Shown: piece by piece, positions 1 to 10,685 of the stretch | How the letters are laid out: every line of letters begins with the position of its first letter | Numbering within the stretch: the first letter of the stretch is position 1 | Assembly: GCF_014205015.1 (NCBI RefSeq) | Contig: NZ_JACHMO010000001.1 | Span: 7,192,001-7,256,000 of the forward strand | Direction: 5' to 3' | DNA length: 64,000 nucleotides | From: Saccharothrix ecbatanensis | Lineage (GTDB): Bacteria > Actinomycetota > Actinomycetes > Mycobacteriales > Pseudonocardiaceae | The notes under the pieces: generated by a model | Database searches by the model: none | What the model saw: only the letters and a program-made list of their open reading frames with translations | What the model was told of the DNA's origin: nothing | Made by a program: the position numbers and the translations under genes

Positions 1-934
1 TGCCGGTCGACGCGGCGTGGAAGAGACCTGCCAGCGGGGTCCGGAGCAGGGCCAGCACGGCCTGGGTCTCCGGGTCGCCGAACCGGCAGTTGAACTCGAT
101 GACCTGCGGCCCGGTCGTGGTCAGGGCCAGGCCCGCGTACAGCAGGCCGGTGAACGGGGTGTCGCGGCGCGCCAGTTCGTCCACGACCGGCTGCACGCAG
201 GTCGCCACGATGGAGTCCACCAGATCGGGTGAAGCCCAGGGCAACGGGCAGTACGCGCCCATGCCGCCGGTGTTCGGGCCCGAGTCGCCGTCGCCGACGC
301 GCTTGAAGTCCTGCGCGGGCAGCAGCGGGACCACGGCGGCGCCGTCCACCAGGCAGAACAGCGACACCTCCGGCCCGTCCAGGAACGACTCCAGCAGCAC
401 GGGGTGACCGTGGTCGAGCAGCGTCATGGCGTGCGCGCGGGCCACGGCGCGGTCGGTCGTGACCACCACGCCCTTGCCGGCCGCCAGACCGTCGTCCTTC
501 ACCACCCACGTCGGGCCGAAGCGGTTCAGCGCCGAGTCGAGCCGCGCCGGGTTGTCCACCACCTCGGACGTCGCCGTCGGCACGCCCGCGGCGGTCATGA
601 CGTCCTTCGCGAACGCCTTGGACCCCTCGATCCGGGCCGCCGAGGCCGACGGGCCGAAGCAGGGGATCCCGATCGCGCGCACGGCGTCCGCCGCACCCGC
701 CACCAGGGGCTGCTCCGGCCCGACCACGACCAGGTCGGCGTTCCACTCCTTGGCCAGCGCCGCGACGGCCGCCGCATCGGTGACGTCGACCCCGTACGTC
801 TCGGCGACCCCGGCGATACCGGCGTTGGCCGGCGCACAGGCCAACGCGACCACCGAAGGATCCCGCGACAAAGCGAGGACAAGGGCATGTTCACGGGCGC
901 CAGACCCGATGACCAGGACACGCAGCGACAGCAC
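1..934 (-). CDS. purD: Phosphoribosylamine-glycine ligase, 3' part cut off by window edge
   Basis: GAR synthetase joins phosphoribosylamine and glycine using ATP in de novo purine synthesis (cytosol). About 311 of the usual ~420 residues lie in the window. The N-terminus reads [18 protein letters not shown], the family's dinucleotide-fold start. An ATP-grasp lysine stretch ([15 protein letters not shown]) follows, then [10 protein letters not shown] and [11 protein letters not shown], the metal and ATP site. I chose GTG at 934 because the fold begins four residues later. An AGGAGG lies about 20 nt upstream, inside the end of the TnpB element, so that insertion replaced the native leader. The call is secure; the exact start is less so. 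Confidence 0.95.
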   Translation of the reverse strand, partial: MLSLRVLVIGSGAREHALVLALSRDPSVVALACAPANAGIAGVAETYGVDVTDAAAVAALAKEWNADLVVVGPEQPLVAGAADAVRAIGIPCFGPSASAARIEGSKAFAKDVMTAAGVPTATSEVVDNPARLDSALNRFGPTWVVKDDGLAAGKGVVVTTDRAVARAHAMTLLDHGHPVLLESFLDGPEVSLFCLVDGAAVVPLLPAQDFKRVGDGDSGPNTGGMGAYCPLPWASPDLVDSIVATCVQPVVDELARRDTPFTGLLYAGLALTTTGPQVIEFNCRFGDPETQAVLALLRTPLAGLFHAASTG

Positions 935-949
935 GGTGCGGAAGCCTAG

Positions 950-1110
950 TTGACTCCTCCTCTCCCTGACGGGAGGGGATTGCCCATCGGGCTCGCGCCC
1001 GGCAGTTCCTGCTTCTTCTCCCGAGGGAGGTTGTGACGGTTGCCTCGCCGACTAGCGTCGGGTCGGTCTGACACCGTCTCCACAGGCGGTGACCGCCAGC
1101 CCGGCGGCCA
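950..1110 (-). ncRNA. Predicted omega (reRNA) guide RNA of the TnpB element
   Basis: TnpB nucleases use an RNA that covers the tnpB 3' end and the right end of the element and finishes in a guide copied from flanking DNA. Here the stretch from the tnpB stop (1052) to 950 is about 100 nt of non-coding, structured sequence with the right-end hairpin at 962-975. The guide would start at 949 and read into the purD leader. The 5' boundary is arbitrary and the whole feature is inferred from the family. Confidence 0.45.
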
Positions 1111-2197
1111 GGACGTTCTTCGCGGCGTTGACGTCGCGATCGTGCAGTGCCCCGCAGTCGCAGGCCCAGACCCGGACGTGCAGCGGCAGCGTGTCGAGCA
1201 GATGCCCACAGTCCGAGCACGTCTTCGAGCTGGGCAGCCAGCGGTCGACCACGACCAGGTCACGGCCGTACCAGTCGCACTTGTACTCCAGCATCGACCG
1301 CAACTCCGACCATGACACGTCGGAGATCGCACGGGCCAACGACCGGTTGCGCAGCATGTTGCGGACCGCCAGATCCTCGATCACGACCAGTTGGTTCTCC
1401 CGGACGAGTCGAGTGGTCAACTTGTGCAACAAATCCCGACGCCGGTCGGCGATACGGGCATGGACACGCGCCACCCGCAGCCGCGCCTTGGCCCGGTTCG
1501 CGGAGCCCTTCTCCTTGCGGGCCAGCGCCCGCTGCGCGCGGGCCAGGCGTTCCCGATCCCGCCGCTCGTGCCTCGGGTTGGTGATCTTCTCCCCGGTGGA
1601 GAGGGTGACCAGGGAGGTGATCCCCGCGTCGACGCCCACGACACGGTCGACGGGTGGGGCGTGGGCGACGGTGGTCTCGACCAGGATCGACACGTGCCAC
1701 CGCCAGGCCGGGTCACGCGACACCGTCACCGTGGACGGCTCGGCACCCTCCGGCAACGGCCTGGACCACACGATCTCCAGCGGCCCGTCCATCTTCGCCA
1801 ACGTCAACGGCCCGTCACGCCAACGGAACGCCGACCGCGTGTACTCCGCCGACGCCCTGCCCCGCTTACGGGACTTGAACCGCGGATAGCGGGACCGCTT
1901 CTCCCAGAACGCCGCGAACGCCGACTGCAAGTGCCGCAACGACTGCTGCAACGGCACCGACGACACCTCGTTAAGAAACGTCAGCCCTTCGGTCTTCTTC
2001 CACTCCGTCAGCAGCGCCGACGTCTGCACGTAATTCACCCGACGGTGCTCGCCGAACCACGCCGCAGTGCGGGCCTCCAACGCCCGGTTGTACACCACCC
2101 GCACACACCCGAACGTCCGCAACAACTCCACTTCCTGCGCCGAAGTCGGATGGAAGCGGAACCGGAACGCCCGCTTCACCACCGACCCCGCCACCAT
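1052..2197 (-). CDS. tnpB: RNA-guided endonuclease TnpB (IS200/IS605 OrfB)
   Basis: 381 residues, a normal length for TnpB, with no frameshift. An N-terminal helical/WED part (KRAFRFRFHP start) is followed by a split RuvC nuclease: Asp190 in VVGVDAG, Glu274 in VVIEDL and Asp355 in HDRDVNAA, all three acidic residues being present. A zinc ribbon lies between the last two motifs: C327-x2-C330, then C346-x-C348, the second pair closer than the usual C-x2-C. Family members cut DNA under an omega RNA guide next to the element's target motif and help retain the element after excision. ATG at 2197; a GTG a few codons inside is possible. Intact and probably active, though this is not shown. Confidence 0.93.
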   Translation of the reverse strand: MVAGSVVKRAFRFRFHPTSAQEVELLRTFGCVRVVYNRALEARTAAWFGEHRRVNYVQTSALLTEWKKTEGLTFLNEVSSVPLQQSLRHLQSAFAAFWEKRSRYPRFKSRKRGRASAEYTRSAFRWRDGPLTLAKMDGPLEIVWSRPLPEGAEPSTVTVSRDPAWRWHVSILVETTVAHAPPVDRVVGVDAGITSLVTLSTGEKITNPRHERRDRERLARAQRALARKEKGSANRAKARLRVARVHARIADRRRDLLHKLTTRLVRENQLVVIEDLAVRNMLRNRSLARAISDVSWSELRSMLEYKCDWYGRDLVVVDRWLPSSKTCSDCGHLLDTLPLHVRVWACDCGALHDRDVNAAKNVLAAGLAVTACGDGVRPTRR

Positions 2198-2311
2198 GCT
2201 TCACACACTAACGTCGTAACTGCTGAAGCGACGCCACGGGTTCAAGGCGCCGGCTTCCTCCTCGGCATGGACGCCGAGGTACGTGCCGACGTGAACCGAT
2301 GACCCGGCCGG

Positions 2312-3304
2312 TCAGCCGCCCAGTGCGTCCAGCGAGCCGGGGTGCAGCGGCACCGGGTCGGTCATCCCGGCCTTCTCCTCGCGGATGTCCTTCGCCGCCG
2401 GGTGCACCGCTTCCAGCTCCGACTTCTTCGCGTAGATGAGCTTGGTGACGGCGCACGCGTTGGCCTCCGGGAAGTCCGACCGCACGAGCAGGACGTTGGG
2501 CACGACCACGGTCGCCACGCCCTCCGGCTGCCCGTAGGTGGTCGCCGGGATGGTGCCCCGGTCGTACACCTCGTTGACCTTCTTCAACGCGTCCAGCTGC
2601 GGCGTGATGTCGATGAACTTGACCTTGTCCTTCAACGACGTGGTGAGGTCGGTGATCTGCGCGGTGGGCAGGCCGCCGGACCACACGAGCCCGTCGATGC
2701 TGCCGTCCTTCATCCCGTCCGCGGTCTTGGCCAGGTCGAGCCGCTGCGCCTGGACGTCGGTCTCCGGGTTCAGCCCGGCCGCGGTCAGCAGCCGGTTGGC
2801 GATCACCTCGGTGCCCGACTTGGGCGATCCGGTGGAGATCCGCTTGCCGCGCATGTCGGCCACCGAGTTGATCCCGGCGTCGGCCCGCACGAGGACCTGC
2901 GTGTAGTTCGGGTAGAGCCGGGTCAGCGCCTGCACCTGCTGCGGCTTGCCCTCGAACGACCCCTTGCCCGCGACCGCGTCCGCCGCCGTGTCGGCCAGCG
3001 AGAACGCCATGTCGTAGTCGCCGGCGACCAGCTGCTGGATGTTCTGCACGGACGCGCCGGTCTCCGCGGCGGTCGCCTTGAGCTTGGTGTTCTCGCTGAT
3101 CAGCTTCGCCAACCCGCCGCCGACGACGTAGTACACGCCGCCGGAGTTGCCGGTCGCGATGGTGATCCGCCCGTCCGCCGCCTCGCAGGCGGGTCCGCCG
3201 GCGTTGCCGTTGTTCGCGGCAGGCGTCTGCTTGCCACCGCAACCGGCGGCGAGCAGGCCGACCGAGAGCACGCCGACGGCGGCTTTAAGCGTCCAGCTGC
3301 GCAT
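2312..3304 (-). CDS. TAXI-family TRAP transporter solute-binding lipoprotein
   Basis: 330 residues. The N-terminus is a lipoprotein signal (MRSWTLK, hydrophobic run, LAAGC with Cys22), so the protein should sit on the outer face of the membrane. The mature part has the TAXI pattern (ITIATGNSGGVYYVVGGG, then STGSPKSGTEV). It would deliver a substrate, in known cases organic acids or amino acids, to the TRAP permease encoded just upstream; the two genes overlap by 20 nt and form one operon. The ATG at 3304 is preferred over longer starts because it begins a proper signal peptide. The substrate cannot be read from sequence. The TnpB element begins shortly after its stop. Confidence 0.93.
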   Translation of the reverse strand: MRSWTLKAAVGVLSVGLLAAGCGGKQTPAANNGNAGGPACEAADGRITIATGNSGGVYYVVGGGLAKLISENTKLKATAAETGASVQNIQQLVAGDYDMAFSLADTAADAVAGKGSFEGKPQQVQALTRLYPNYTQVLVRADAGINSVADMRGKRISTGSPKSGTEVIANRLLTAAGLNPETDVQAQRLDLAKTADGMKDGSIDGLVWSGGLPTAQITDLTTSLKDKVKFIDITPQLDALKKVNEVYDRGTIPATTYGQPEGVATVVVPNVLLVRSDFPEANACAVTKLIYAKKSELEAVHPAAKDIREEKAGMTDPVPLHPGSLDALGG

Positions 3305-5282
3305 GCTGTTCCTTTTCCGGTTTGACGATCTTGGGTAGGACGATGTGCACCGCGACGGCGACCACGAGGAACCCCAGGCCGACGGCGATGGTGACGGGTT
3401 GCAGGTAGAGCAGGGCCACGGCGGCGGGCACGCACAGCACGCGCTCCGGCCACCGGGCACGATGGAACAGCCATCCGCCGGTGACGACGGCCAACGCCGC
3501 CACCCCCAGCGCGGAGACCGCGAACACCCACAGCGCGTCGACGAGCGACGTGCGCAGCAGCAGCCCGGCGCCGTTGTCGGACAGCACGAACGCGAGCGGC
3601 ACGAGGAACGCGGGCAGCGTGTACTTCCACGTCCGCCACATCGTCTTCATCACGTCGCCGCCGGTGATGGCGGCGGCGGCCACGGCGGCGAGCGCCGTCG
3701 GCGGCGTGACCTCGGACAACACCGCGTAGTAGAAGATGAACATGGCCGCTTCCTCGGGCGCCACGCCCACCTCCATCAGCGCCGGCCCGATGACGACCCA
3801 CGAGATGATGAACGACGCGGTCACCGGCACGGCCAGCCCGAGCAGGCTCACCGCGACCGCCGACAGCACCACCGTGACGAACAGGACCACGGTCGGGTCG
3901 GACGAGATCGCGGCCGCCAGGTCCACCAGCGCCGACGCCAGCTCCAGGCCCAGCCCGGTCCTGGTGATGGTGGACGTGATCACGCCCGCCGCCGCGCACA
4001 CCGCGATGACCGGCAACGCCGACCGCACGCCCGCCGACAGCGAGTCCGCCATCGCCCGCAGCCATTCCCGCACGTCACCGCGCTTGGCGATCAGCGCGAA
4101 CAGCGCCGCCACACCGGTCGCGTAGACGACGGCGGAGAACACCGGAATGTCCAGCGCCAGGAACACCACGATCACCGCGAGCGACAGGAAGTGGTACCCG
4201 CCGCGCTTGAGCAGCGCCCACGGGCTCGGCGAGTCGATGTCCACCGGCTTGGCGCCGAACTTCCGCGCGTCGATCTCCACGGCCAGCGCGATGCCCAGGT
4301 AGTAGAGCAGCGTCGGCAGGATCGCCCAGATCAGCACCTGGAGGTAGGACGTCTCCAGGAACTCGGCGATGATGAACGCCGCCGCGCCCAGCGTCGGCGG
4401 CGACAGGATCGCCCCGATGCCGGCGGCGGCCAGCAGCCCGCCCGCGTTCTCCTTGGGGTAGCCCGCCTTCTTCAGCATCGGCCACGTCACCGCGCCCAGC
4501 GACACGGTCGTCGCGGTGCCGGAGCCGGACACGGTGCCGAGCAGGAAACCGGCCGTGGCGGCGGTGCGGCCGGGCGCGGTCCGCGACTTGCGGAACGCGG
4601 AGAAGCTGATGTCCACGAAGAACGCCCCGGCGCCGGACGCGTTCAGCACCGACCCGTAGATGGTGAACAGCACGATGTACGTGGCGGCGACGTCCAGCGG
4701 CGTCCCGTAGAACCCGGTGGCGGCGTTGTAGAAGCCGCTGATGATCTGGCTGAAGTCCACGCCCGCGTGCGAGATCGACCACGACTGCGGCAGGAACCCG
4801 CCGTAGTAGGCGAACGCGATGAACCCGAGGCAGACGATCGGCAGCACCCAGCCGGTGGTCCGCCGGCACCCCTCCAGGATCAGCACCAGCAGCACCGACC
4901 CGGCGATGACGTCCAGCGTGGTGAGCTGCCCCTGCCGGTCGAGGAACGCGTCGAACCCGCCGAACAGGGGGTACGCGCCCACCACGAACGCGAGGGCCGC
5001 CGCCACCCAGTCCACGACGCCGGGGTCGTCACCCTCGCCACGCCGCCCGCGCGGCCGGTAGCAGAGGAAGACCAGCGGCAGCGTGACCGCCAGGAAGATC
5101 ACCAAGTAGTACTGGCTGCCCTTGCTGAACGGCCAGAACACCTGCTTGAGCACGAGCACCGCGATGACGAGACCCGCCACCCACACGCCCAGCTCCCACC
5201 GGCGGGACAAAGCGCGCGACGGGCGCTCCTCGTCCAGCTCGGCGAGCAGTTCATCGACATCGACCTGTGGTTTGGTCGCCAC
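3285..5282 (-). CDS. TRAP transporter fused permease (DctQM type)
   Basis: About 665 residues with many hydrophobic segments. The first part (residues ~30-200) corresponds to the small DctQ-like subunit and the rest to the large DctM channel (GTVSGSGTATTVSLGAVTWP, then AAGIGAILSPPTLGAAAFI). Such fused permeases work with TAXI binding proteins as ion-driven uptake systems. I place the start at GTG 5282, which has AAGGGG at proper spacing; GTG 5288 is two codons earlier but directly abuts that site. The binding protein follows with a 20-nt overlap. Upstream toward 5381 no other gene of the system is seen. Confidence 0.92.
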   Translation of the reverse strand: MATKPQVDVDELLAELDEERPSRALSRRWELGVWVAGLVIAVLVLKQVFWPFSKGSQYYLVIFLAVTLPLVFLCYRPRGRRGEGDDPGVVDWVAAALAFVVGAYPLFGGFDAFLDRQGQLTTLDVIAGSVLLVLILEGCRRTTGWVLPIVCLGFIAFAYYGGFLPQSWSISHAGVDFSQIISGFYNAATGFYGTPLDVAATYIVLFTIYGSVLNASGAGAFFVDISFSAFRKSRTAPGRTAATAGFLLGTVSGSGTATTVSLGAVTWPMLKKAGYPKENAGGLLAAAGIGAILSPPTLGAAAFIIAEFLETSYLQVLIWAILPTLLYYLGIALAVEIDARKFGAKPVDIDSPSPWALLKRGGYHFLSLAVIVVFLALDIPVFSAVVYATGVAALFALIAKRGDVREWLRAMADSLSAGVRSALPVIAVCAAAGVITSTITRTGLGLELASALVDLAAAISSDPTVVLFVTVVLSAVAVSLLGLAVPVTASFIISWVVIGPALMEVGVAPEEAAMFIFYYAVLSEVTPPTALAAVAAAAITGGDVMKTMWRTWKYTLPAFLVPLAFVLSDNGAGLLLRTSLVDALWVFAVSALGVAALAVVTGGWLFHRARWPERVLCVPAAVALLYLQPVTIAVGLGFLVVAVAVHIVLPKIVKPEKEQHAQLDA

Positions 5283-5381
5283 GCGCACCCCTTCGTGTCG
5301 CGCTGGTTCAAGCGCACCCGAAGCTACTTGTGTCGCGGTTCACAGCCATAGACCGACCGTCTAAAGGGACTGTAAAGACGT

Positions 5382-5651
5382 TCAGACGACCCTTGAGTCG
5401 AGGAAGCACCAGCGCCAGTCCTCGCCCGGCTCGAACGAGCGCATCACGGGGTGGCCGGAGGCGGCGAAGTGCGCGGTCGCGTGCCGGCGGGGGCTGGAGT
5501 CGCAGCACGCCACGTGCCCGCAGCCGAGGCAGATCCGCAGGTGCGCCCAGCTGCGCTCGCCGGCGGCGAGGCAGTCCCCACAGCCCTCGGGGTTGTCCGG
5601 GTCGACCGACGGCGGCAGGTCTGAGACGTGAGGACAGGTCATACCGGCCAT
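5382..5651 (-). CDS. UBP-type zinc finger protein
   Basis: About 89 residues, almost entirely one zf-UBP domain: Cys6, His8, Cys24, Cys27, Cys41, Cys44, Cys49, His57, His61 and His67 form the expected metal-binding set, and WAHLRICLGCGHVACCD is the family core. In eukaryotes this fold binds the free C-terminus of ubiquitin; the role of the bacterial stand-alone form is not established. The start is taken at ATG 5651 (ATG 5642 also possible); a longer reading frame upstream overlaps the antiporter and is unlikely. It is divergent from the antiporter with about 20 nt between starts, so the two probably share control. Confidence 0.85.
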   Translation of the reverse strand: MAGMTCPHVSDLPPSVDPDNPEGCGDCLAAGERSWAHLRICLGCGHVACCDSSPRRHATAHFAASGHPVMRSFEPGEDWRWCFLDSRVV

Positions 5652-5670
5652 CATCACGCAAGATTGCGCC

Positions 5671-7224
5671 ATGCACGGACCGGAACTGCTCCTTCTGCTC
5701 GTGGGCGCGCTGCTCGTCGGGGCGGGGGCCAAACGGCTCAACTGGTCGGCGCCGCTGGTGCTGGTGGGCGTGGGGCTGGCGGTGTCGTTCATCCCCGGGC
5801 TGCCGGAGTTCGCCCTGGACCCGGAGCTGATCCTGGTCCTGGTGCTGGCGCCGCTGCTCTACTCGGCCGCGCTGGACAGCTCGTTCCACAACATCCGGGC
5901 CAACCTGCGGCCGATCGGCCTGCTCGCGGTCGGTCTGGTCCTGGCCACCACGCTCGCCGTGGGCTGGGTCGCGCACCTGGTCCTGCCGGGACTGTCGCTC
6001 CCGGCGGCCCTGGTGCTCGGCGCGGTGGTGGCGCCGCCGGACGCGGTGGCGGCGGTCGCGATCGGACAGCGGCTCCACCTGCCGCGCCGGGCGATGACGC
6101 TGCTCACCGGCGAGAGCCTGATCAACGACGCGACCGCGTTGACCGCCTACAAGGTCGCCGTGGCCGCTGCCGCGGGCGCCACCGCGACCTGGCTCGACGG
6201 CACGCGCACGTTCCTGATCAGCGCGGGTGGGGGCGTGCTGGTCGGGTTGGTGATCGGCTTCGGCGTGCGGTGGATCCGGGACCGGCTCGACGACGGGGTG
6301 ATGGAGAGCGCGCTCGGGATGCTCGTGCCGTTCGGCGCGTACATCTTCGCCGAGGAGCTCCACGCCTCCGGTGTGCTCGCGGTCGTCATCGCCGGCCTCT
6401 ACATCGGACACCACGCCACGCGCAGCTCGTACTACACGCGCCTCCAGGACACCGCGGTGTGGCGGTCGGTGGACGTGGTGCTGGAGTCGTTCGTGTTCGC
6501 GCTGATCGGCTTGCAGCTGAGGAACGTGGTGCGGGACGTGGACATCACCGCCGGGCTGCTGTGGGCGGCGGCGGCCGTGCTGGCGGCGACGATCGTGGTG
6601 CGGTTCCTCTGGATGTACCCGGCGGCGTACCTGCCGCCGCTGCTGTCCCGACGGATCCGGGAACGCGAGGGTTCGCCGGGGTGGCGTGGCGTGACCGTGC
6701 TGTCGTGGGCCGGGATGCGGGGCGTGGTGTCGCTGGCCGCGGCGAGCGCGCTGCCGCTCGACCTGCCCGGCCGGGACGTGATCGTGTTCTGCGCGTTCGT
6801 GGTCACGGTGGGCACGCTGCTGATCCAGGGACTCTCGCTGCCGTTCGTGATCCGCAAGCTCGGGTTCCGGGGCGACGAGGAGCGGACCGACGCGCTGGCC
6901 GAGGCGCAGGTGCAGCACGCCGCCGCGCAAGCCGCGGTGCGGACCCTGGACGAGGTGATCGGCGGCGAGAGCGGCACGCCGGAGCACGTCGTGGAACGCC
7001 TGCGGATCATGGCCGAGCACCGGGGCAACGCGGCGTGGGAGCGGCTCGGCCGGCAGGAGGACGAGAGCCCGGCCGCGTCGTACCGGCGGTTGCGCCGCAC
7101 CATGCTGGCCGCCGAGCGCAAGGTGTTCGTCCAGGCCCGCGACGACGGGCAGATCGACGACGAGGTGCTGTACCGGGTGCTCCGCGAACTCGACCTGGAG
7201 GAAGCGGCCATATCCAGGGAGTGA
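5671..7224 (+). CDS. CPA1-family Na+/H+ antiporter
   Basis: 517 residues. An N-terminal domain of about 12 membrane helices carries the family signature: APPDAVAAVAI with the ion-binding Asp, GESLINDATAL, and GMRGVVSLAAASALPL near helix 10-11. A hydrophilic C-terminal tail of ~130 residues follows (from about residue 390). It would exchange cytosolic sodium for protons at the plasma membrane. It is divergent from the UBP zinc finger gene. ATG 5671 is used; the short 5' region (about 20 nt) holds AAGATT six bases before the start, so the mRNA may be leaderless. Ion preference is not visible. Confidence 0.94.
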   Translation: MHGPELLLLLVGALLVGAGAKRLNWSAPLVLVGVGLAVSFIPGLPEFALDPELILVLVLAPLLYSAALDSSFHNIRANLRPIGLLAVGLVLATTLAVGWVAHLVLPGLSLPAALVLGAVVAPPDAVAAVAIGQRLHLPRRAMTLLTGESLINDATALTAYKVAVAAAAGATATWLDGTRTFLISAGGGVLVGLVIGFGVRWIRDRLDDGVMESALGMLVPFGAYIFAEELHASGVLAVVIAGLYIGHHATRSSYYTRLQDTAVWRSVDVVLESFVFALIGLQLRNVVRDVDITAGLLWAAAAVLAATIVVRFLWMYPAAYLPPLLSRRIREREGSPGWRGVTVLSWAGMRGVVSLAAASALPLDLPGRDVIVFCAFVVTVGTLLIQGLSLPFVIRKLGFRGDEERTDALAEAQVQHAAAQAAVRTLDEVIGGESGTPEHVVERLRIMAEHRGNAAWERLGRQEDESPAASYRRLRRTMLAAERKVFVQARDDGQIDDEVLYRVLRELDLEEAAISRE

Positions 7225-7347
7225 CGATCACGCCTTCGGCCCCACGCGTTCACCGTGACGTGGCCTGCACTTCCCCCTACGGTGACCAGGACGTCGCGGT
7301 GCGCGACGAGGCTGCCGCGCGTTCAGGTATCTCTGAGGAGGTCGTCG

Positions 7348-8454
7348 ATGGTGCGGACGAAGATCGTCGGGGCAGCGCTCGCGGCGCTTGCGGTAGCGGC
7401 AGCGGTGGTGGTGCTGCCTTCGGCTTCGGCGAGCGGTGACGCCGAGGTGGCGTCGTCCCGCAAGGGCCCGCTGGTGATCGGCCACCGGGGCGCGTCGGGG
7501 TACCGGCCCGAGCACACGCTGGCCGCGTACGAGCTGGCGGCGCGGATGGGCGCGGACTACATCGAGCCCGACCTGGTCGCGACCAAGGACGGCAAGCTGG
7601 TCGCGCGGCACGAGAACGAGATCGGCGGCACCACGGACGTGGCGGCGCACCCGGAGTTCGCCGCGCGCAAGGCCACCAAGGTCATCGACGGCGACGCGAT
7701 CACCGGCTGGTTCACCGAGGACTTCACGCTCGCCGAGCTGAAGACCCTGCGGGCCAAGGAGCGCATCCCGCAGGTCCGGCCGCGCAACACGCTCTACGAC
7801 GGCCGGTTCCAGGTGCCGACGCTGGAGGAGGTCATCGACCTGTCCCGGCGGCTGTCCCGCGAGCTGGGGCGCGACATCGGCCTCTACCCGGAGACCAAGC
7901 ACCCGACGTACTTCCAGGAGATCGGGCTCCCGCTGGAGCAGCGCCTGGTCGACGTGCTGACCCGGGCGGGCCTCAACCGGCCCAACGCGAAGGTGTTCGT
8001 GCAGTCGTTCGAGGTGGCGAACCTCAAGCAGCTCAAGTCGAAGCTGCGGGTGCCGCTGGTGCAGCTGATCAACTCGTCGGGCGCGCCGTACGACTTCGTG
8101 AAGGCCGGTGACAAGCGCACCTATCGCGACCTGGTGACGGTCGAGGGCCTGCGGGAAATCCGTTCGTACGCGTCCGGCGTCGGCACGGCGAAGGACCTCG
8201 TCATCCCGCGTGACGCGGCGGGCTTCCTCCAGCAGCCGACCACGCTGGTGCGTGACGCGCACGCCCAGGGCCTGGTCGTGCACGCCTGGACGTTCCGCAA
8301 CGAGAACACGTTCCTGCCGGCCGACTTCCGCTCGTCGACCGACCCGGCCGCGTACGGCAACGCGTTCGGCGAGTACGCGAAGTTCTACGCGGCCGGGCTG
8401 GACGGCGTGTTCGCCGACAACCCCGACACCGCCGTCGAAGCGCGCAACGGCTGA
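7348..8454 (+). CDS. Secreted glycerophosphodiester phosphodiesterase
   Basis: 368 residues. A signal peptide (residues 1-29, ending ASASG) is followed by a GDPD barrel: GHRGASGYRPEHT carries His46, Arg47 and Glu55 of the active site, YIEPDLVATKD the metal-binding acids, and VARHEN the second histidine. It would hydrolyse glycerophosphodiesters outside the membrane to glycerol-3-phosphate and an alcohol, giving phosphate and carbon. ATG 7348 follows GAGGAG by about 7 nt. The stop codon lies within the left arm of the long terminator hairpin shared with purA. Length matches the GlpQ-like bacterial type. Confidence 0.95.
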   Translation: MVRTKIVGAALAALAVAAAVVVLPSASASGDAEVASSRKGPLVIGHRGASGYRPEHTLAAYELAARMGADYIEPDLVATKDGKLVARHENEIGGTTDVAAHPEFAARKATKVIDGDAITGWFTEDFTLAELKTLRAKERIPQVRPRNTLYDGRFQVPTLEEVIDLSRRLSRELGRDIGLYPETKHPTYFQEIGLPLEQRLVDVLTRAGLNRPNAKVFVQSFEVANLKQLKSKLRVPLVQLINSSGAPYDFVKAGDKRTYRDLVTVEGLREIRSYASGVGTAKDLVIPRDAAGFLQQPTTLVRDAHAQGLVVHAWTFRNENTFLPADFRSSTDPAAYGNAFGEYAKFYAAGLDGVFADNPDTAVEARNG

Positions 8455-8518
8455 CCTCTGAACGGGAAGTGCCCCCGACCGCTTCGGCGTCGGGGGCACT
8501 TCCCGTTCAGAGGTCAGC
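8450..8518. terminator. Bidirectional terminator, 30-bp perfect stem
   Basis: Arms 8450-8479 and 8489-8518 are exact reverse complements around a 9-nt loop (CGCTTCGGC). It lies between the convergent glycerophosphodiesterase and purA genes; the left arm contains the TGA stop of the former, and purA ends 5 bp past the right arm. There is no long T tract, as is usual in actinobacteria. Confidence 0.85.
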
Positions 8519-8522
8519 AGGG

Positions 8523-10601
<2,079 letters not shown>

Positions 10602-10685
10602 TCAGGCGTCACTCGAAAGCGTTGTAACCGCAGCAGGATTGACCCAAGGTAATTCCGAAAGCTTCCAACTAGGAAGGTCGGAATT

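Larger units (their letters stand above)
950..2290 (-). mobile_element. IS200/IS605-group element carrying only tnpB
   Basis: A single-gene insertion of about 1.34 kb. On the minus strand it is preceded by TTCAC (2295-2291), followed about 11 nt later by a perfect 7-bp hairpin (2260-2266 with 2273-2279), as at left ends of this group. The right end has a CTCCC/GGGAG hairpin (962-975) and stops in TCAA (953-950), the same right-end cleavage tetranucleotide known from IS608. There are no terminal inverted repeats or target duplication, as expected for single-strand transposition by a Y1 enzyme. No tnpA is present, so movement would need a transposase supplied in trans. The ends are inferred from these motifs, not from comparison with an empty site. 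Confidence 0.7.
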
